NCBI GenBank assembly: GCA_026119855.1
Contig: JAOWBW010002215.1
Coordinates: forward strand, 1-64,000
From: Campanula takesimana
Lineage: Eukaryota; Streptophyta; Magnoliopsida; Asterales; Campanulaceae
DNA: 64,000 bases
Reading direction: 5' to 3'
The translations under genes were made by a program, and so were the position numbers. The notes beneath the pieces were generated by a model. It did not search any database. It worked only from the letters and a program-made list of their open reading frames with translations, and was not told the DNA's origin. Within the stretch, counting starts at the first letter, position 1, and each line of letters opens with the position of its first letter. Below are positions 22,591-32,367 of this stretch, one piece after another.

Positions 22591-23538
22591 CTCCCTTTGT
22601 CATAGAATTAGGGGTGTGCATGGTACGGTATGGTATGGTTTTGGGGTAAAACCGATGTCATACCAAAGTAATTCGGTTTTATTGATATTAATACCATAAG
22701 GCTTCGGTTTTTCTCGTTTGGTAGTTCGGTTTTTCGGTTTGGTATGATAACGGTACGGTTTATTTCGGTTTTTTCCTAACTAAATGAGAAACTTGGTTAC
22801 ATGACATTCACCAAATGAAGATTGACATTCAAGTAGACAATGAAAATAGTAATAAAGTAAAATATTGACAAGGAAAAGTTGGATTAATAATAAGAATAAA
22901 AGGCCAAACTAATCTTTCAAAATTAACAATTGATCGTCAACTATACGAAGCAAAGAACTTCGATCCATTTTCAAATGCATTTATAAGATAAAGTGAGTAT
23001 ATATGCACACTTCAGTCCTTTTTAAATGCATTTACAAGATGAAATGAGTATATATATATACATACAAAATTACATACTTTAATTAGAACGGTACGGTTTT
23101 TATTTCGGTATATGAGTCAAATACCATACCATTACCAAACTATCGGTTTTTGTAAAAATAAAAACCATGTATGTCGGTTTAGTCGGTTTTTTCAGTGTTT
23201 TCGGTACGGTTTTTTCGGTTCGGCTCGGTTTTTCGGTATGTGCGGTTTTTTTGCACTCCCCTACATAGAATGATAGTCCCCCTATTTTCGTGACCCCCTA
23301 TTTTCGTGACGAAGGAATTTTGAGCAATAATTAAAGCTACTTTTACTTATTGTAATGAAATTTTTGAAATTGTTCTTAATACACCATTATAAATACTATT
23401 AATACCAATTTTTAGATTCACATTAACATAATTATAAGTATAGTAGCCTTTATAATTGTTCAAAGTTCCTCGTAATAACAACAAAAAAAGTAGTAACAAC
23501 GGAAAAAAAGAGAGTCTATCTTTTTGAGACGGAGGGAG
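22591..23538. mobile_element. Stowaway MITE split by a hAT MITE
   Basis: Left end ctccctttgtcatagaat, right end gagacggagggag, with TA on each side. About 660 bp of it is the later insertion at 22609-23263. Lies in intron 1 of copy A. Confidence 0.85.
22609..23263. mobile_element. hAT-type non-autonomous element (655 bp)
   Basis: Terminal repeats TAGGGGTGTGCA and (inverted) TAGGGGAGTGCA, with a perfect 8-bp target-site duplication CATAGAAT at 22601-22608 and 23264-23271. The interior is full of CGGTTT/GGTATGG motifs, typical hAT subterminal repeats. There is no coding sequence. Confidence 0.93.
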
Positions 23539-23686
23539 TAAAATAATAAAACAAACACCAAGGATAATTACCAGGAACATGATAAGTAATAACGCCGACA
23601 ATGCTCGGAGAAGCTTTGAGAGCTGCGGCCTTTGAGCGTAGAGAGCCAGGTAGCTTCATCACCTGCCAGAAGCTAGGTATCTTCAT

Positions 23687-23980
23687 GCTGAGAATTCCAA
23701 TTCGAAGAAATTAAGAGATGGACGGTGGTGGGAGATTCGGTCGGCGGCGGCGGGATTTTTGTTTAATTTAGGGCTCACTGGAACCGAATCTCCCAGTGAG
23801 GATAGTAGGGCATTTTGGTCTTTCTTATTTGTCTATTGTGAATAAACGACGTCGTTCTCGCTTTGTTGAAAAGCTAATATAGTGTGGAGATGAGAACAGA
23901 GAGAGTCGATCGGAGAAAGAGCAGCAAATCCGCCGGAGAAAGAGCCGATCCAAGCATTATTCTAAATCATTCGCACTCTT
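23687..23980. promoter_or_regulatory. Shared bidirectional promoter of the DegP-like twins
   Basis: About 200 bp separates the ATG of copy A from the probable first untranslated exon of copy B, which ends in a donor CTT|GTAAGT at 23981. The two genes point away from each other, so this stretch must hold both promoters. No confident TATA box was identified. Confidence 0.6.
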
Positions 23981-24063
23981 GTAAGTACCCTCAATTCTCT
24001 TTATCCGGATTGCCCTAAATTGAAATCTAGGGCTTGAATATTATTTTTGGGCTTTGATTTTTT

Positions 24064-24780
24064 GTTGTTGTTATACACACCTGTAAAATTGATGAATAAA
24101 CCCGTAATGTCAATTCTTTCAAAAATGCCATCAATCAATGAAAATGTCCATATTAACCCTCATACCCACTCAAATGCAACACCTACAAAGTCGAGTTCCA
24201 CCATTTTTTCCGGCGAAAAAAAATACAAAAAACAAAAACGGATAAAGAACATCCATATTCACTGGATTCAATTTAAAACAGGAAGGAGGCGATTAAGCTG
24301 CAATAGAGAGCAAAAGGAAGGAGGGAATTGAAAGTCTTCAACCGGAAGGGAATGGGGCTGCAATGGAGTTTAAGAATAAGGTAAAAATTCGGCCATGGTT
24401 CACTGGAAAAGAGTCCAACGTTCGGCCGGGTGTAGCTGAATTACAACATAAGGTTTTGCTGGGTGTGACCGAATTTATGAAACAGGTTCGGTATTAAATT
24501 GATGGGTGAAGGGTAAAAATAAATTAATGAGACTGGAATGGGAGGGTGCAGGAAGGAACTGAAGTTGCAGGGGATGGAATCACTGAGAGAGAGAGAGAGA
24601 GAGAGAGTAAACATCGATGGGTCATGGGTGTATGGGTTGGGTGTGTAAATATGTGAGTCTTTTTGTTTTTAGGGTTAAAAGGGTATAATAGGGAGTTCAT
24701 TGCAAATGTTTTATTTTGAAGGGGTGGATTTTTCCATACGGGTTTATTCATCAATTTTATGGGTGTGTATAACAACACCC
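24064..24780. mobile_element. MULE-type MITE (717 bp) with 10-bp TSD
   Basis: Terminal inverted repeats of about 42 bp (gttgttatacacacc, aaaattgatgaataaaccc) and a perfect 10-bp duplication TTGATTTTTT at 24054-24063 and 24781-24790. A 9-11-bp TSD with long TIRs points to the Mutator superfamily. It contains a (GA)n run near 24586 and sits in the 5'UTR intron of copy B. Confidence 0.88.
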
Positions 24781-24893
24781 TTGATTTTTTTTCTTCAAAT
24801 TTCATGAGTGATTTCAATATGAGTGTTAATTAAATATTTGATTATAAATATATATGTGTTTGAATGGTTATTTCATTGATTTTTTGTAGGATC

Positions 24894-26343
24894 ATGGAAC
24901 AACCTCACTATCCACGCTCAAAGCGCGCACTTGTCAAAGCTCATCAGAGCATTGTCGGCATTATTACTTATGATGTTCCTGGTAATTTACTTTAATTTAT
25001 CATTTTTATAATTTTCTTATTGTTCAATTAAGAATTTCTGACATGTCCGGTTCAGGGAAATTGGCCAACTTAACGAATTTGCATATTTTGGCCATGGGAT
25101 GGTTCTAGAATGCGAGGTCGCTGAGAATGGTACTTATTGCATCACTATAGTTGCTCCTGCTGTGTTATTTAAACGAACTAATGACATCAAACCTCGTGAT
25201 GTTAAGGTCTGCTTTCTTTCTCTTCTTTTTGTGTCTACTTTAAATTGATTGAGCTTAAAAAATAATCTAACCTCAAAAGTTTGATTTATTTTTACCCAAA
25301 ATCTAATTTTTATGTAATTTTTTAACAAATAGATGCCACAAGGTATGAACATCTCCCAGCGGAACAAAAAAAATATCTTTTAGTGTGAACCTTGATTATT
25401 TAGTTTTAAGGTGGTGAATTGATTATTTAGTTTTGAGGTGTGATAGGCCAATTACCCAACTATTAAAAGGCTCTAGTTATAGGTTGAGGTTATAATGAAA
25501 AGAAAAAGGATTTTAGGTATAAAAAAAAGGTTGATTTTTTAGTTTCTTGTACCGTTTTATTATACTCCCTCCTTCCCATTTCAAATTGCAAAAGTTGCCA
25601 AAAATGGTGTCCCAACTAAAATTGCAAAATCCAAAAATGACAAGTTTTAACCCACTTGCACACTCATATCCACTAACCCACTAACTATTCTCTACCCCAC
25701 TTTCTCTCTCCCACTCAACTATCAACACTCACAACACATCACCTTTTTCACTTTTTCCCTTAATCCCCGTGCCAACCTAGTATTTGCAATTTGAAATGGG
25801 ACGGAGGGAGTATGATTGATATTAATTTGCTACTGTTGTTGTTGTTTTGGTGGTATGTGCAGATTGATGTGTGTGTGCCAGATGGTAAGTTATGCAAAGG
25901 GGAATTAGTGGATTGCGATTTCCAGTACAATCTTGCAGCAATAAGAATCGAATTCAGCTCCCCTTTACAACCTGCTATTCTTAGGGCCTTGAATGATGTA
26001 TGGTCTATCCATATTGGTGCATATCTGCACCCCCAATCACACGTCGGAAATCGATTCCAACTCTGCCGTCATTCTAGTTCATTTGATGTTTATCCTGGGA
26101 CCGAGATCATTTTTCTCAGTAGTTCTTTCGATCCCCCGTTTTCGGTCGAGGCTGTTTGCGGTGTTTTTTGGTAATGGAATATGTATTTTATTTTTTTGTT
26201 TTAATAACATTCATATTCTTGCAACTCTATGCTGTTTGCTCATATCTATTTTTCCTCTTTCCTCAGTACTATCTACGACTACCATTATGCTGGCAAAGAG
26301 CTTTACTGGGTCGATTCTGCAGGCATCGAAGTCAGTATAACCA

Positions 26344-26374
<31 letters not shown>

Positions 26375-29300
26375 GTCAACATAAATATTCCTAATACAAC
26401 GAGGGGAGGGTAAATCAACCGTGGACCTCTGGCACTTATCTCTCTTTTTGTGTTTTGACTTTCTTGCATAAACATTGTATTATGAAGTGCTTTGATTTGA
26501 TTGTTTTTTCCTACACTTCATTATGTCCTATCCAAAATTCACCTTAGTGTGTCTCTTGATTTAAATAATCTTGCCAGATGATAGTATATGTAAAACCACC
26601 CTGTAAACTAACACTTCTCTTGTCCTAGGAAAAGCCTTCAGGAGCAGTTGTCAACCTTTCTGGAGAAGTTATGGGAATCATGTTTTACGAATCAGGTTTC
26701 TTACCAAGTAATATTATTTCAAGGTGGTGGGATCATTATAAAAGTAAGGGGTGAGTGATTCACTCTAGCTGCATATTTTTAACTCTCTCTCTCTCTCTCT
26801 CTCTCCATGAATTACATAATAGCATTGAGGTACATGGTCATGAGAATCTAGCTTACCTCATTTGTCTTTTTTTGCGTGGTTGCTGATTTGAGAATATCCC
26901 TAATTTGTCCTTTGTGGCCCAATCTCGACTTGAATGTTATATATTGAAACAACTTTTATGTTATGGAAGTGCATTTTCATAAACCCTTCCTAATTCTACA
27001 GTATGTTTGTACAATAGATCCTGGATCACAGGTTTTGTCCATGGCAGGTCATTAAAGCTTTTCTGCTCTAGGTCCACTGAAAATTTCCTTGCTTTTCTCA
27101 ATCACTTTCTCCCTAGATGTACATTTACTGAAACCTATGTGCTTGCATGGACACACACATTTGTTAACCCAATGGTATTTGAATTGAGCAAAACTGCGTA
27201 CTACTCCCTCTGTCCCAGAAAATACCTTCTAGACAGATATCAAGAAGTAAACAGGGCACCTTTTTTATCCCATGTAGCTTCTCAACTACTAGCTTAGTCT
27301 CGAAACCTGTTTGATGGATCCTCCATGGTCCTTTTCCGCCCTTACTCTTTATGAAACTATCATAAGTTGTCTGCAAATGCTCCACACTCATCAGGCAAAC
27401 CCTCTGAAACAGTAAACCTAGTATTCTAATATTCATGTTCATGACGATATGCAATGCCCTTTTTTTCTGCTTTTCTGATACTACAACATATTAAGATTCA
27501 TGTTAGCCGACTCCAAATTATTTTGGGACTAAGACTTTGTTGTTGTTGTTGTTATCTTGGTGGGAAATGTCAAATCATCAGATTCCTAAAGAGGACCTAT
27601 GCTAATTCAACTGGCAATTCGCACATTCTCTCCTATCTACAAAGCCCTGAACCCTAAATCCTAAACCCTCAATTACAAAGTGTTACTCCCTCCGTCCCGA
27701 TTTAAGGTTCCTACTTTGACTTTACACGGATATTAAGAAAAAATAAATGTTGTGAGTATGAAAAGTAAAGTAGGAGAGAGAAAGTGGGTAGGGAGTTTTT
27801 GTTGTGAGAATGACAAGTGGGTCTCATTGTCCATTTTAGGTAATAAAGGAAAGTAAGAACCTTTAATTGGGACAGACAAAAAAGGAAAGTAAGAACCTTA
27901 AAGCGGGGCAGAGGGAGTATAAGAAGTCTTTGTTAGCTCTTGCTTAAATGTGTATGGCAGGGTAATTAGTGCATGTGAAAGTAAATTTTATCATGTTTTC
28001 CCTTCCCTATCATTATTATGCTTTAAAGTCGTCGTATGTAGATAGCTCTTACTTTATTGCGTTGAGTTTAAAGACTTCTGATTTGTGCGTGTCTAATGGT
28101 TGACTCTTTGTCATAGGACATTTTGCCGACCTTGGGTTGGTCTGGAAATTGCAAATCTTTCTGAAGCTCACTTGGATTTTCTGGAAAAGTTCATAAAGAC
28201 ATTCCCTGAAATAGGCACAGGTGTTATTGTGACAAAGGTATTGTTTTGATTTTTTTTTTTTTTTTTTTCTAATATGGTTTTCTATTTGGTGTCATCGACC
28301 TAAGACCACAGTTAGGCATTTGGTATCTACACCCGCCGTCCCAAAAAGATTGTCCCATTTTGTTTTTGTTGGTCAACTAAAGTAATCTTTGACCAAGATT
28401 TTATGCTAGTAATTTGATTATCTTTATGAACTTCTAAATATTGTTATTGATGAACTACAAAGAATACTAAGAATAACAACTTTTAGAATTTCTTGAATAT
28501 AATTAAATTTACATAAAATCTTGGTCAAAGTTCAATTGAGTTGAACACCAAAAATAAAATGCGACAATCTTTCGGGACCGAGGGAGTATTATTTAACTCT
28601 CTGCTTTCTCATATATGATGTGTTTAATAATATATTTCCCTCTATCCTTTTTTTTTTTTTTTTTTTTTTTTTAAGATACTTTGTTGGTCTATTTATTATT
28701 GAGGCTTAGAACAAAATGTGTGTGTAGTTGTTGAATTGTTACTTGTTGTCTATGTAACAGGTTGAAGAAGATACTCCTGCTTACAAGTCTGGCATAAGGA
28801 TCAATGATGTGATAGCAAAATGTGGTGATGAATGGGTTCGGAGTAAAATGGAGGTACCTTCAATCTAAAGAAGGTTGTTGTATTGTATGCTCTCTCCGTC
28901 GCGGAAATATTGTCCCATTTTATTTTTGGTGGTCAACTCAAGTAAACTTTGACCAAAACTTTATGCAAATTTGATCATTAATCATGAAATTCTAAAAATT
29001 GTTATTATTAGTATATTTTGTAGTTCGTCAATAACCATTTTTAGAATTTGGTAAAAATAATCAAATTTCAAGAAAATCTTGTTCAAATTTCTCGAGTTGA
29101 ACAAAAAAAAAAAAAGGACAATCTTTCCGGGACGGAAGGAGTATTTCCTTAAAAAGTTTAATTTCTGAAATGGATCCCTACTCATGTTGGAAACTGTGTT
29201 TATTCACGCACTCTGGCGCTAAGCTGTGTCCTCCGAGCTGCATTATGCTCCCTTCCTCCCGGAATGATGTTCCCATTGTACATTTTGCATATATTAAAGA

Positions 29301-30517
29301 TACGCTTTATTTACTTGCACATAGTGACAGTTTACCATCAGTACTTTCTTATGTAGAAATGAGAACATCATACCCGGACTGAGGTAGAAGTATGTGTCTC
29401 GATAAACTTGACAAACATATGCCTTTCGAGTTCTGTTAGCTTTTATGTCATGAATTACTTTTTTTTATATATACGTCTATCTGTTAATACTGTGAGTCCT
29501 TTCTTTTCCAGTTTTTTGACATCACGTGGGACAATGTTGGAGAAACTGTGTACTTAACAGTCCTTAGATCAAGTGATGGTCAACAGTTGGATCTCCCCAT
29601 GTCAATTCGAGAAACTGCCGAAACTAATTATTACCCGTAAGATCCAAACACTTGGCAAGAGTTTCATTATTATTTTTTTGACCACCACACTATGATGTCC
29701 TTGCTGCAACATACTCCCTCCGCCCCATACAGATTTCCATTTTATTTTTGTGGGTCAACTCAAATTTAATTTGACCAATATTTTATGCAAATTTGATTAT
29801 ATTTCATGAAATTCTAAAAATTGTTGTTGTTAAAATTCTTTATAGTTTATTGATAACAAGTTTTAAAATTTCATGAAGATAATCAAATCTGCATAAAATT
29901 TTGTTTGAGTTGACCACGGAAAACAAAATGGAGCAATCTTTCCGGGAGAGAGGGAGTATATTAGATTGCTTTAGTTTAGATACTCAATACTCCCTCTCTC
30001 CCGGAAAGTGTCCAATTTTGACTTTTTATGGTCAACGTAAATGAACTTTGACCAAACATTGGTGTCAATCTAATGATCACAATGAAATTTTAAAAATTGT
30101 TATTGATAAATCACTTGGTGATTTGCCAATTACAATTTCTATAACTTTTACTAAAATGATTATATAGATCTAATGATCACAATGAAATTTTAAAAATTGT
30201 TATTGATAAATCACTTGGTGATTTGCCAATTACAATTTCTATAACTTTTACTAAAATGATTATATAGACATCAATGTTTGGTCAAAGTTCATTTATGCTG
30301 ACCATAAAAGGTCAAAATGGTACAAACTTTCTGTGACAGAGGTAGGGGCCAAGTTGGTTCATAGTTTTTTGTGTTGGTCTTCTTCAGGTGGATGCTGGCA
30401 GATCGTACAGTAGTGTTTCCGTCAGATACCAGCACCAGCACCAGCTCCAGCTCTGATGACGAACTATCTTATAGCTCAGATGACGAGGTACCTGATGGTG
30501 CCCCCGAGAGAGATTGA
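24894..30517 (+). CDS. DegP/trypsin-like plus PDZ family gene, copy B
   Basis: Exons: 24894-24981, 25056-25206 (start uncertain), 25863-26170, 26267-26330, 26629-26750, 28117-28237, 28761-28853, 29512-29636, 30388-30517, after a 5'UTR intron (23981-24889). Exons 4-8 have exactly the same lengths as in copy A (64, 122, 121, 93, 125 nt). The trypsin-like part reads IDVCVPDGKLCKGELVD and KPSGAVVNLSGEVMGIMFY; the PDZ-like part reads RPWVGLEIANLSEAH and GVIVTKVEEDTPAYKSGI. It ends in a Ser/Asp-rich tail (STSTSSSSDDELSYSSDDE). Exon 1 to exon 2 does not keep frame, because the ancestral acceptor was lost. From an ATG at 25099, however, the chain is open for 356 codons, so a shortened protein is possible. 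As in copy A the catalytic triad looks incomplete. Confidence 0.7.
25565..25810. mobile_element. Stowaway MITE (246 bp)
   Basis: Ends ctccctccttcccatttcaa and ttgaaatgggacggagggag, flanked by TA. In intron 2 of copy B. Confidence 0.93.
27490..27556 (+). mobile_element. 3' tail of an RTE LINE
   Basis: The block gattcatgttagccgactcc, then aaattattttgggactaaga and a TTG run, matches the 3' end of the LINE at 4718-4786. A severely 5'-truncated insertion, in intron 5 of copy B. Confidence 0.88.
27686..27917. mobile_element. Stowaway MITE (232 bp)
   Basis: Ends ctccctccgtcccgatttaa and cttaaagcggggcagaggga(g), with TA on both sides. In intron 5 of copy B. Confidence 0.92.
28330..28586. mobile_element. 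Stowaway-like MITE (257 bp)
   Basis: Ends cacccgccgtcccaaaaaga and caatctttcgggaccgaggg, with TA on both sides. The inner TTTGACCAAGATTTTATG is mirrored on the right. In intron 6 of copy B. Confidence 0.9.
28890..29141. mobile_element. Stowaway-like MITE (252 bp)
   Basis: Same subfamily as 28330-28586 (inner ggtcaactcaagtaaacttt). Ends ctctctccgtcgcgg and ccgggacggaagga. In intron 7 of copy B. Confidence 0.85.
29248..29384. mobile_element. Stowaway-like MITE shared with copy A
   Basis: Ends ctcccttcctcccggaatga and catcatacccggactgagg. Same intron and position as 19265-19390 in copy A, so the insertion predates the gene duplication. Confidence 0.75.
29714..29956. mobile_element. Stowaway-like MITE (243 bp)
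   Basis: Ends ctccctccgccccatacaga and caatctttccgggagagagg, with TA on both sides. Intron 8 of copy B. Confidence 0.9.
29990..30342. mobile_element. Stowaway-like MITE with internal 100-bp duplication
   Basis: Left end ctccctctctcccggaaagt; the right end is decayed. Units 30071-30170 and 30171-30270 are 98% identical tandem copies. Intron 8 of copy B. Confidence 0.85.
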
Positions 30518-30968
30518 GGCTTCAGTTGATGGGTACAATTACTGTTTTCACTTTGCTATGCTAAAAAGTTAATTGATGTTGGAAAGTTATGTCAAATTCA
30601 TGGAAATAGACTCATTTTCCTTCGTTTTGTTTGATTTTTTTTTTTTTTTGTAATAGTTTCTTATGTTGGCACTACCAGAACTAGAATATTGCATCAACCA
30701 TGAGAGAACAATTTTCCTCATCTGATTATTTTTGCCTTATTTATTTATAGGGCAAATGACAATTTAAGGCATGAAATCATAGCGGGTCTTCTAGGGTGGC
30801 AGTTTTTGTGTATTTTTTTGGGCAACATCAGGGCTTCAAATGTCAACTTTATGCTAGTTAAGTTTTTTATCGATTATGTTAGAAAAGTCTGTTAACTCTC
30901 ATGTGTGTGGCACGTGATGAACTGATTGGACGAGTTTGTAATTGATATTAGCTATAAAAGGGTTTTGG
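30518..30968. other. 3' flank of copy B; no gene
   Basis: Probably the 3'UTR followed by noncoding DNA. Around 30820-30950 it loosely resembles 4850-4950 (gggcttcaaatgtcaa..., tgttaactctcatgtgtgtggcacgtga), so it may be an old DNA-element fragment. Confidence 0.4.
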
Positions 30969-31413
30969 GGCAATTTGCAGATTGGTAACCTGAGTTTGTC
31001 TAAAGTTTGCAATTCCCAACCTAAAAGTTCAATTTTGCAAATTTGTTACCTAAGTTTGTCAATTTTTTGCAATGTGGTCAATACACTAATTTTTCGTTAA
31101 TTGTTTGACAAACTTAAACACATGTGCAACGCACATGACTTTTTAATAGGGCAATCTTGTCAATTTCCGGACCTAAACACATTTGCAATGTGGTGATTGA
31201 GTTGCACACCTCCAAATATTGACAGGATTGCCCATTTAAAAAGTCATGTGCATTGCACATGTGTTTTAAGTCTGTCAAAAAATTAACAAAAAATTAGTTT
31301 ATTCACCACATTGCAAAAAATTGATAAACTTAGGTAACCAATTTGCAAAATTGAACTTTTAGGTTGGAGATTGCAAACTTTCGACAAACTCAAGTTACTA
31401 ATCTGCAAATTTG
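30969..31413. mobile_element. Foldback element (about 445 bp)
   Basis: The two halves are inverted copies: GCAATTTGCAGATTGGTAAC...GAGTTTGTC on the left, and its complement from 31413 back. The dyad extends inward to the acatgtgcaacgcacatg / catgtgcattgcacatg pair. Near-full-length palindromy is typical of a foldback MITE. Confidence 0.85.
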
Positions 31414-31613
31414 ACTTTGTTTGGAGGGAAACAAAAATAAAATAAAATATCCTCCTTTAAGCAATCAAAATTTAATATGAAATAAAGTAATTATCATATA
31501 TAAATAAATTTAATAAATCAAATTGTATATTTCATGAAATTTTGAGCATTAATTAATATGTACAATATTTTTATACATAATTTAACATATCAAAACTTTT
31601 GAATTAAAATATA

Positions 31614-31891
31614 CCCCATTCATCTCAGTTTAAGGTTTTTACTTTCCTCTTTCGTATGTCCAATTTATTTAATATTCTTAGTTTTATTTTTTAAATGACA
31701 AATCATTGGACTATCTTGTCTTAGTAAAGTTCATATATTACCAAAAAACCATCACTTACCTATTTACTTTTTACTTGGTATGAATGGACTATTATATCCT
31801 CCACACACTACAATCATTGAACCAAGTTTGCGTTGATTCCTTAAAGAGCGTACAAATTCAAACTAAGAAGCTTAAATCGGAACGGAGGAAG
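31614..31891. mobile_element. Degenerate Stowaway-like MITE
   Basis: Left end ccccattcatctcagtttaa and right end cttaaatcggaacggaggaa, with TA duplicates. Confidence 0.65.
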
Positions 31892-32197
31892 TAATAAAAC
31901 TTAAATATAAATATAAATATGAATGAAGATAGTACTTTATTAATTATATTAAAATTATCAACTATTTATTTCTAAGAAATATAGTCACTCCATTCCGCTT
32001 CAAATTAAATTAAGGAGTACTACTTTTATTCAAATGTAATGGTGGGGCTAGTGAAATTAAGAGATTTAATTTTATTACATTTTAAAATAGATCTTATATA
32101 AAAAAAAGTGTTTATTTTAAGGATTGGAAAGACGTGTTTTTGCAAAGATGCTAACGCTTTTTAAAAAATAGACGGTGGTATTTTTGTAAATAATTGG

Positions 32198-32367
32198 AGT
32201 TGAGATCTTCTGTACCACTTTTGTGTGCCACTCCATGTACCACTTGTAATCTAACCGTTCACATGTTTGCATAATATTACAATAATATCAATCTCAATAA
32301 CTGTGAACCATTAGATTACTTGTGGCACATGAAGTGGTACACAAAGTGGCACAGAGGATTTGGACTC
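32198..32367. mobile_element. Foldback MITE (about 170 bp)
   Basis: Arms of about 57 bp (gatcttctgtaccactttt...cttgtaatctaa, and the inverted match 32310-32366) around a short AT-rich loop. Confidence 0.85.

Larger units (their letters stand above)
18887..23686 (-). pseudogene. DegP/trypsin-like plus PDZ family gene, copy A (frameshift in exon 3)
   Basis: Nine exons with phase-consistent GT-AG borders: 23686-23572, 22534-22368, 21917-21618, 21532-21469, 21270-21149, 20698-20578, 19821-19729, 19140-19016, 18935-18887. Exons 1-5 form a trypsin-like fold (SPSIVGVITYHVP, HGHGIVLECEV, FDVCGPDGKLFKGELVDFD, HYNLAIIKI, SGAVVNLSGEVLGI). Exons 6-8 form a PDZ-like part (RPWVGMEIANLSD, GVIVTKVEKETPSDKSGI). 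This matches the plant 'protease Do-like 14' group. The catalytic His and Asp places are not conserved, so it would be a pseudoprotease. Exon 3 is 2 nt short near a T9 run at about 21655 and hits a stop, and total exon length (1156) is not a multiple of three. The last exon is shorter than in copy B. Confidence 0.75.

Noticed and set aside
27644..27670. CCCTGAACCCTAAATCCTAAACCCTC, like plant telomere repeats
   Set aside because: Only three or four degenerate units in an intron; too short to call an interstitial telomere.
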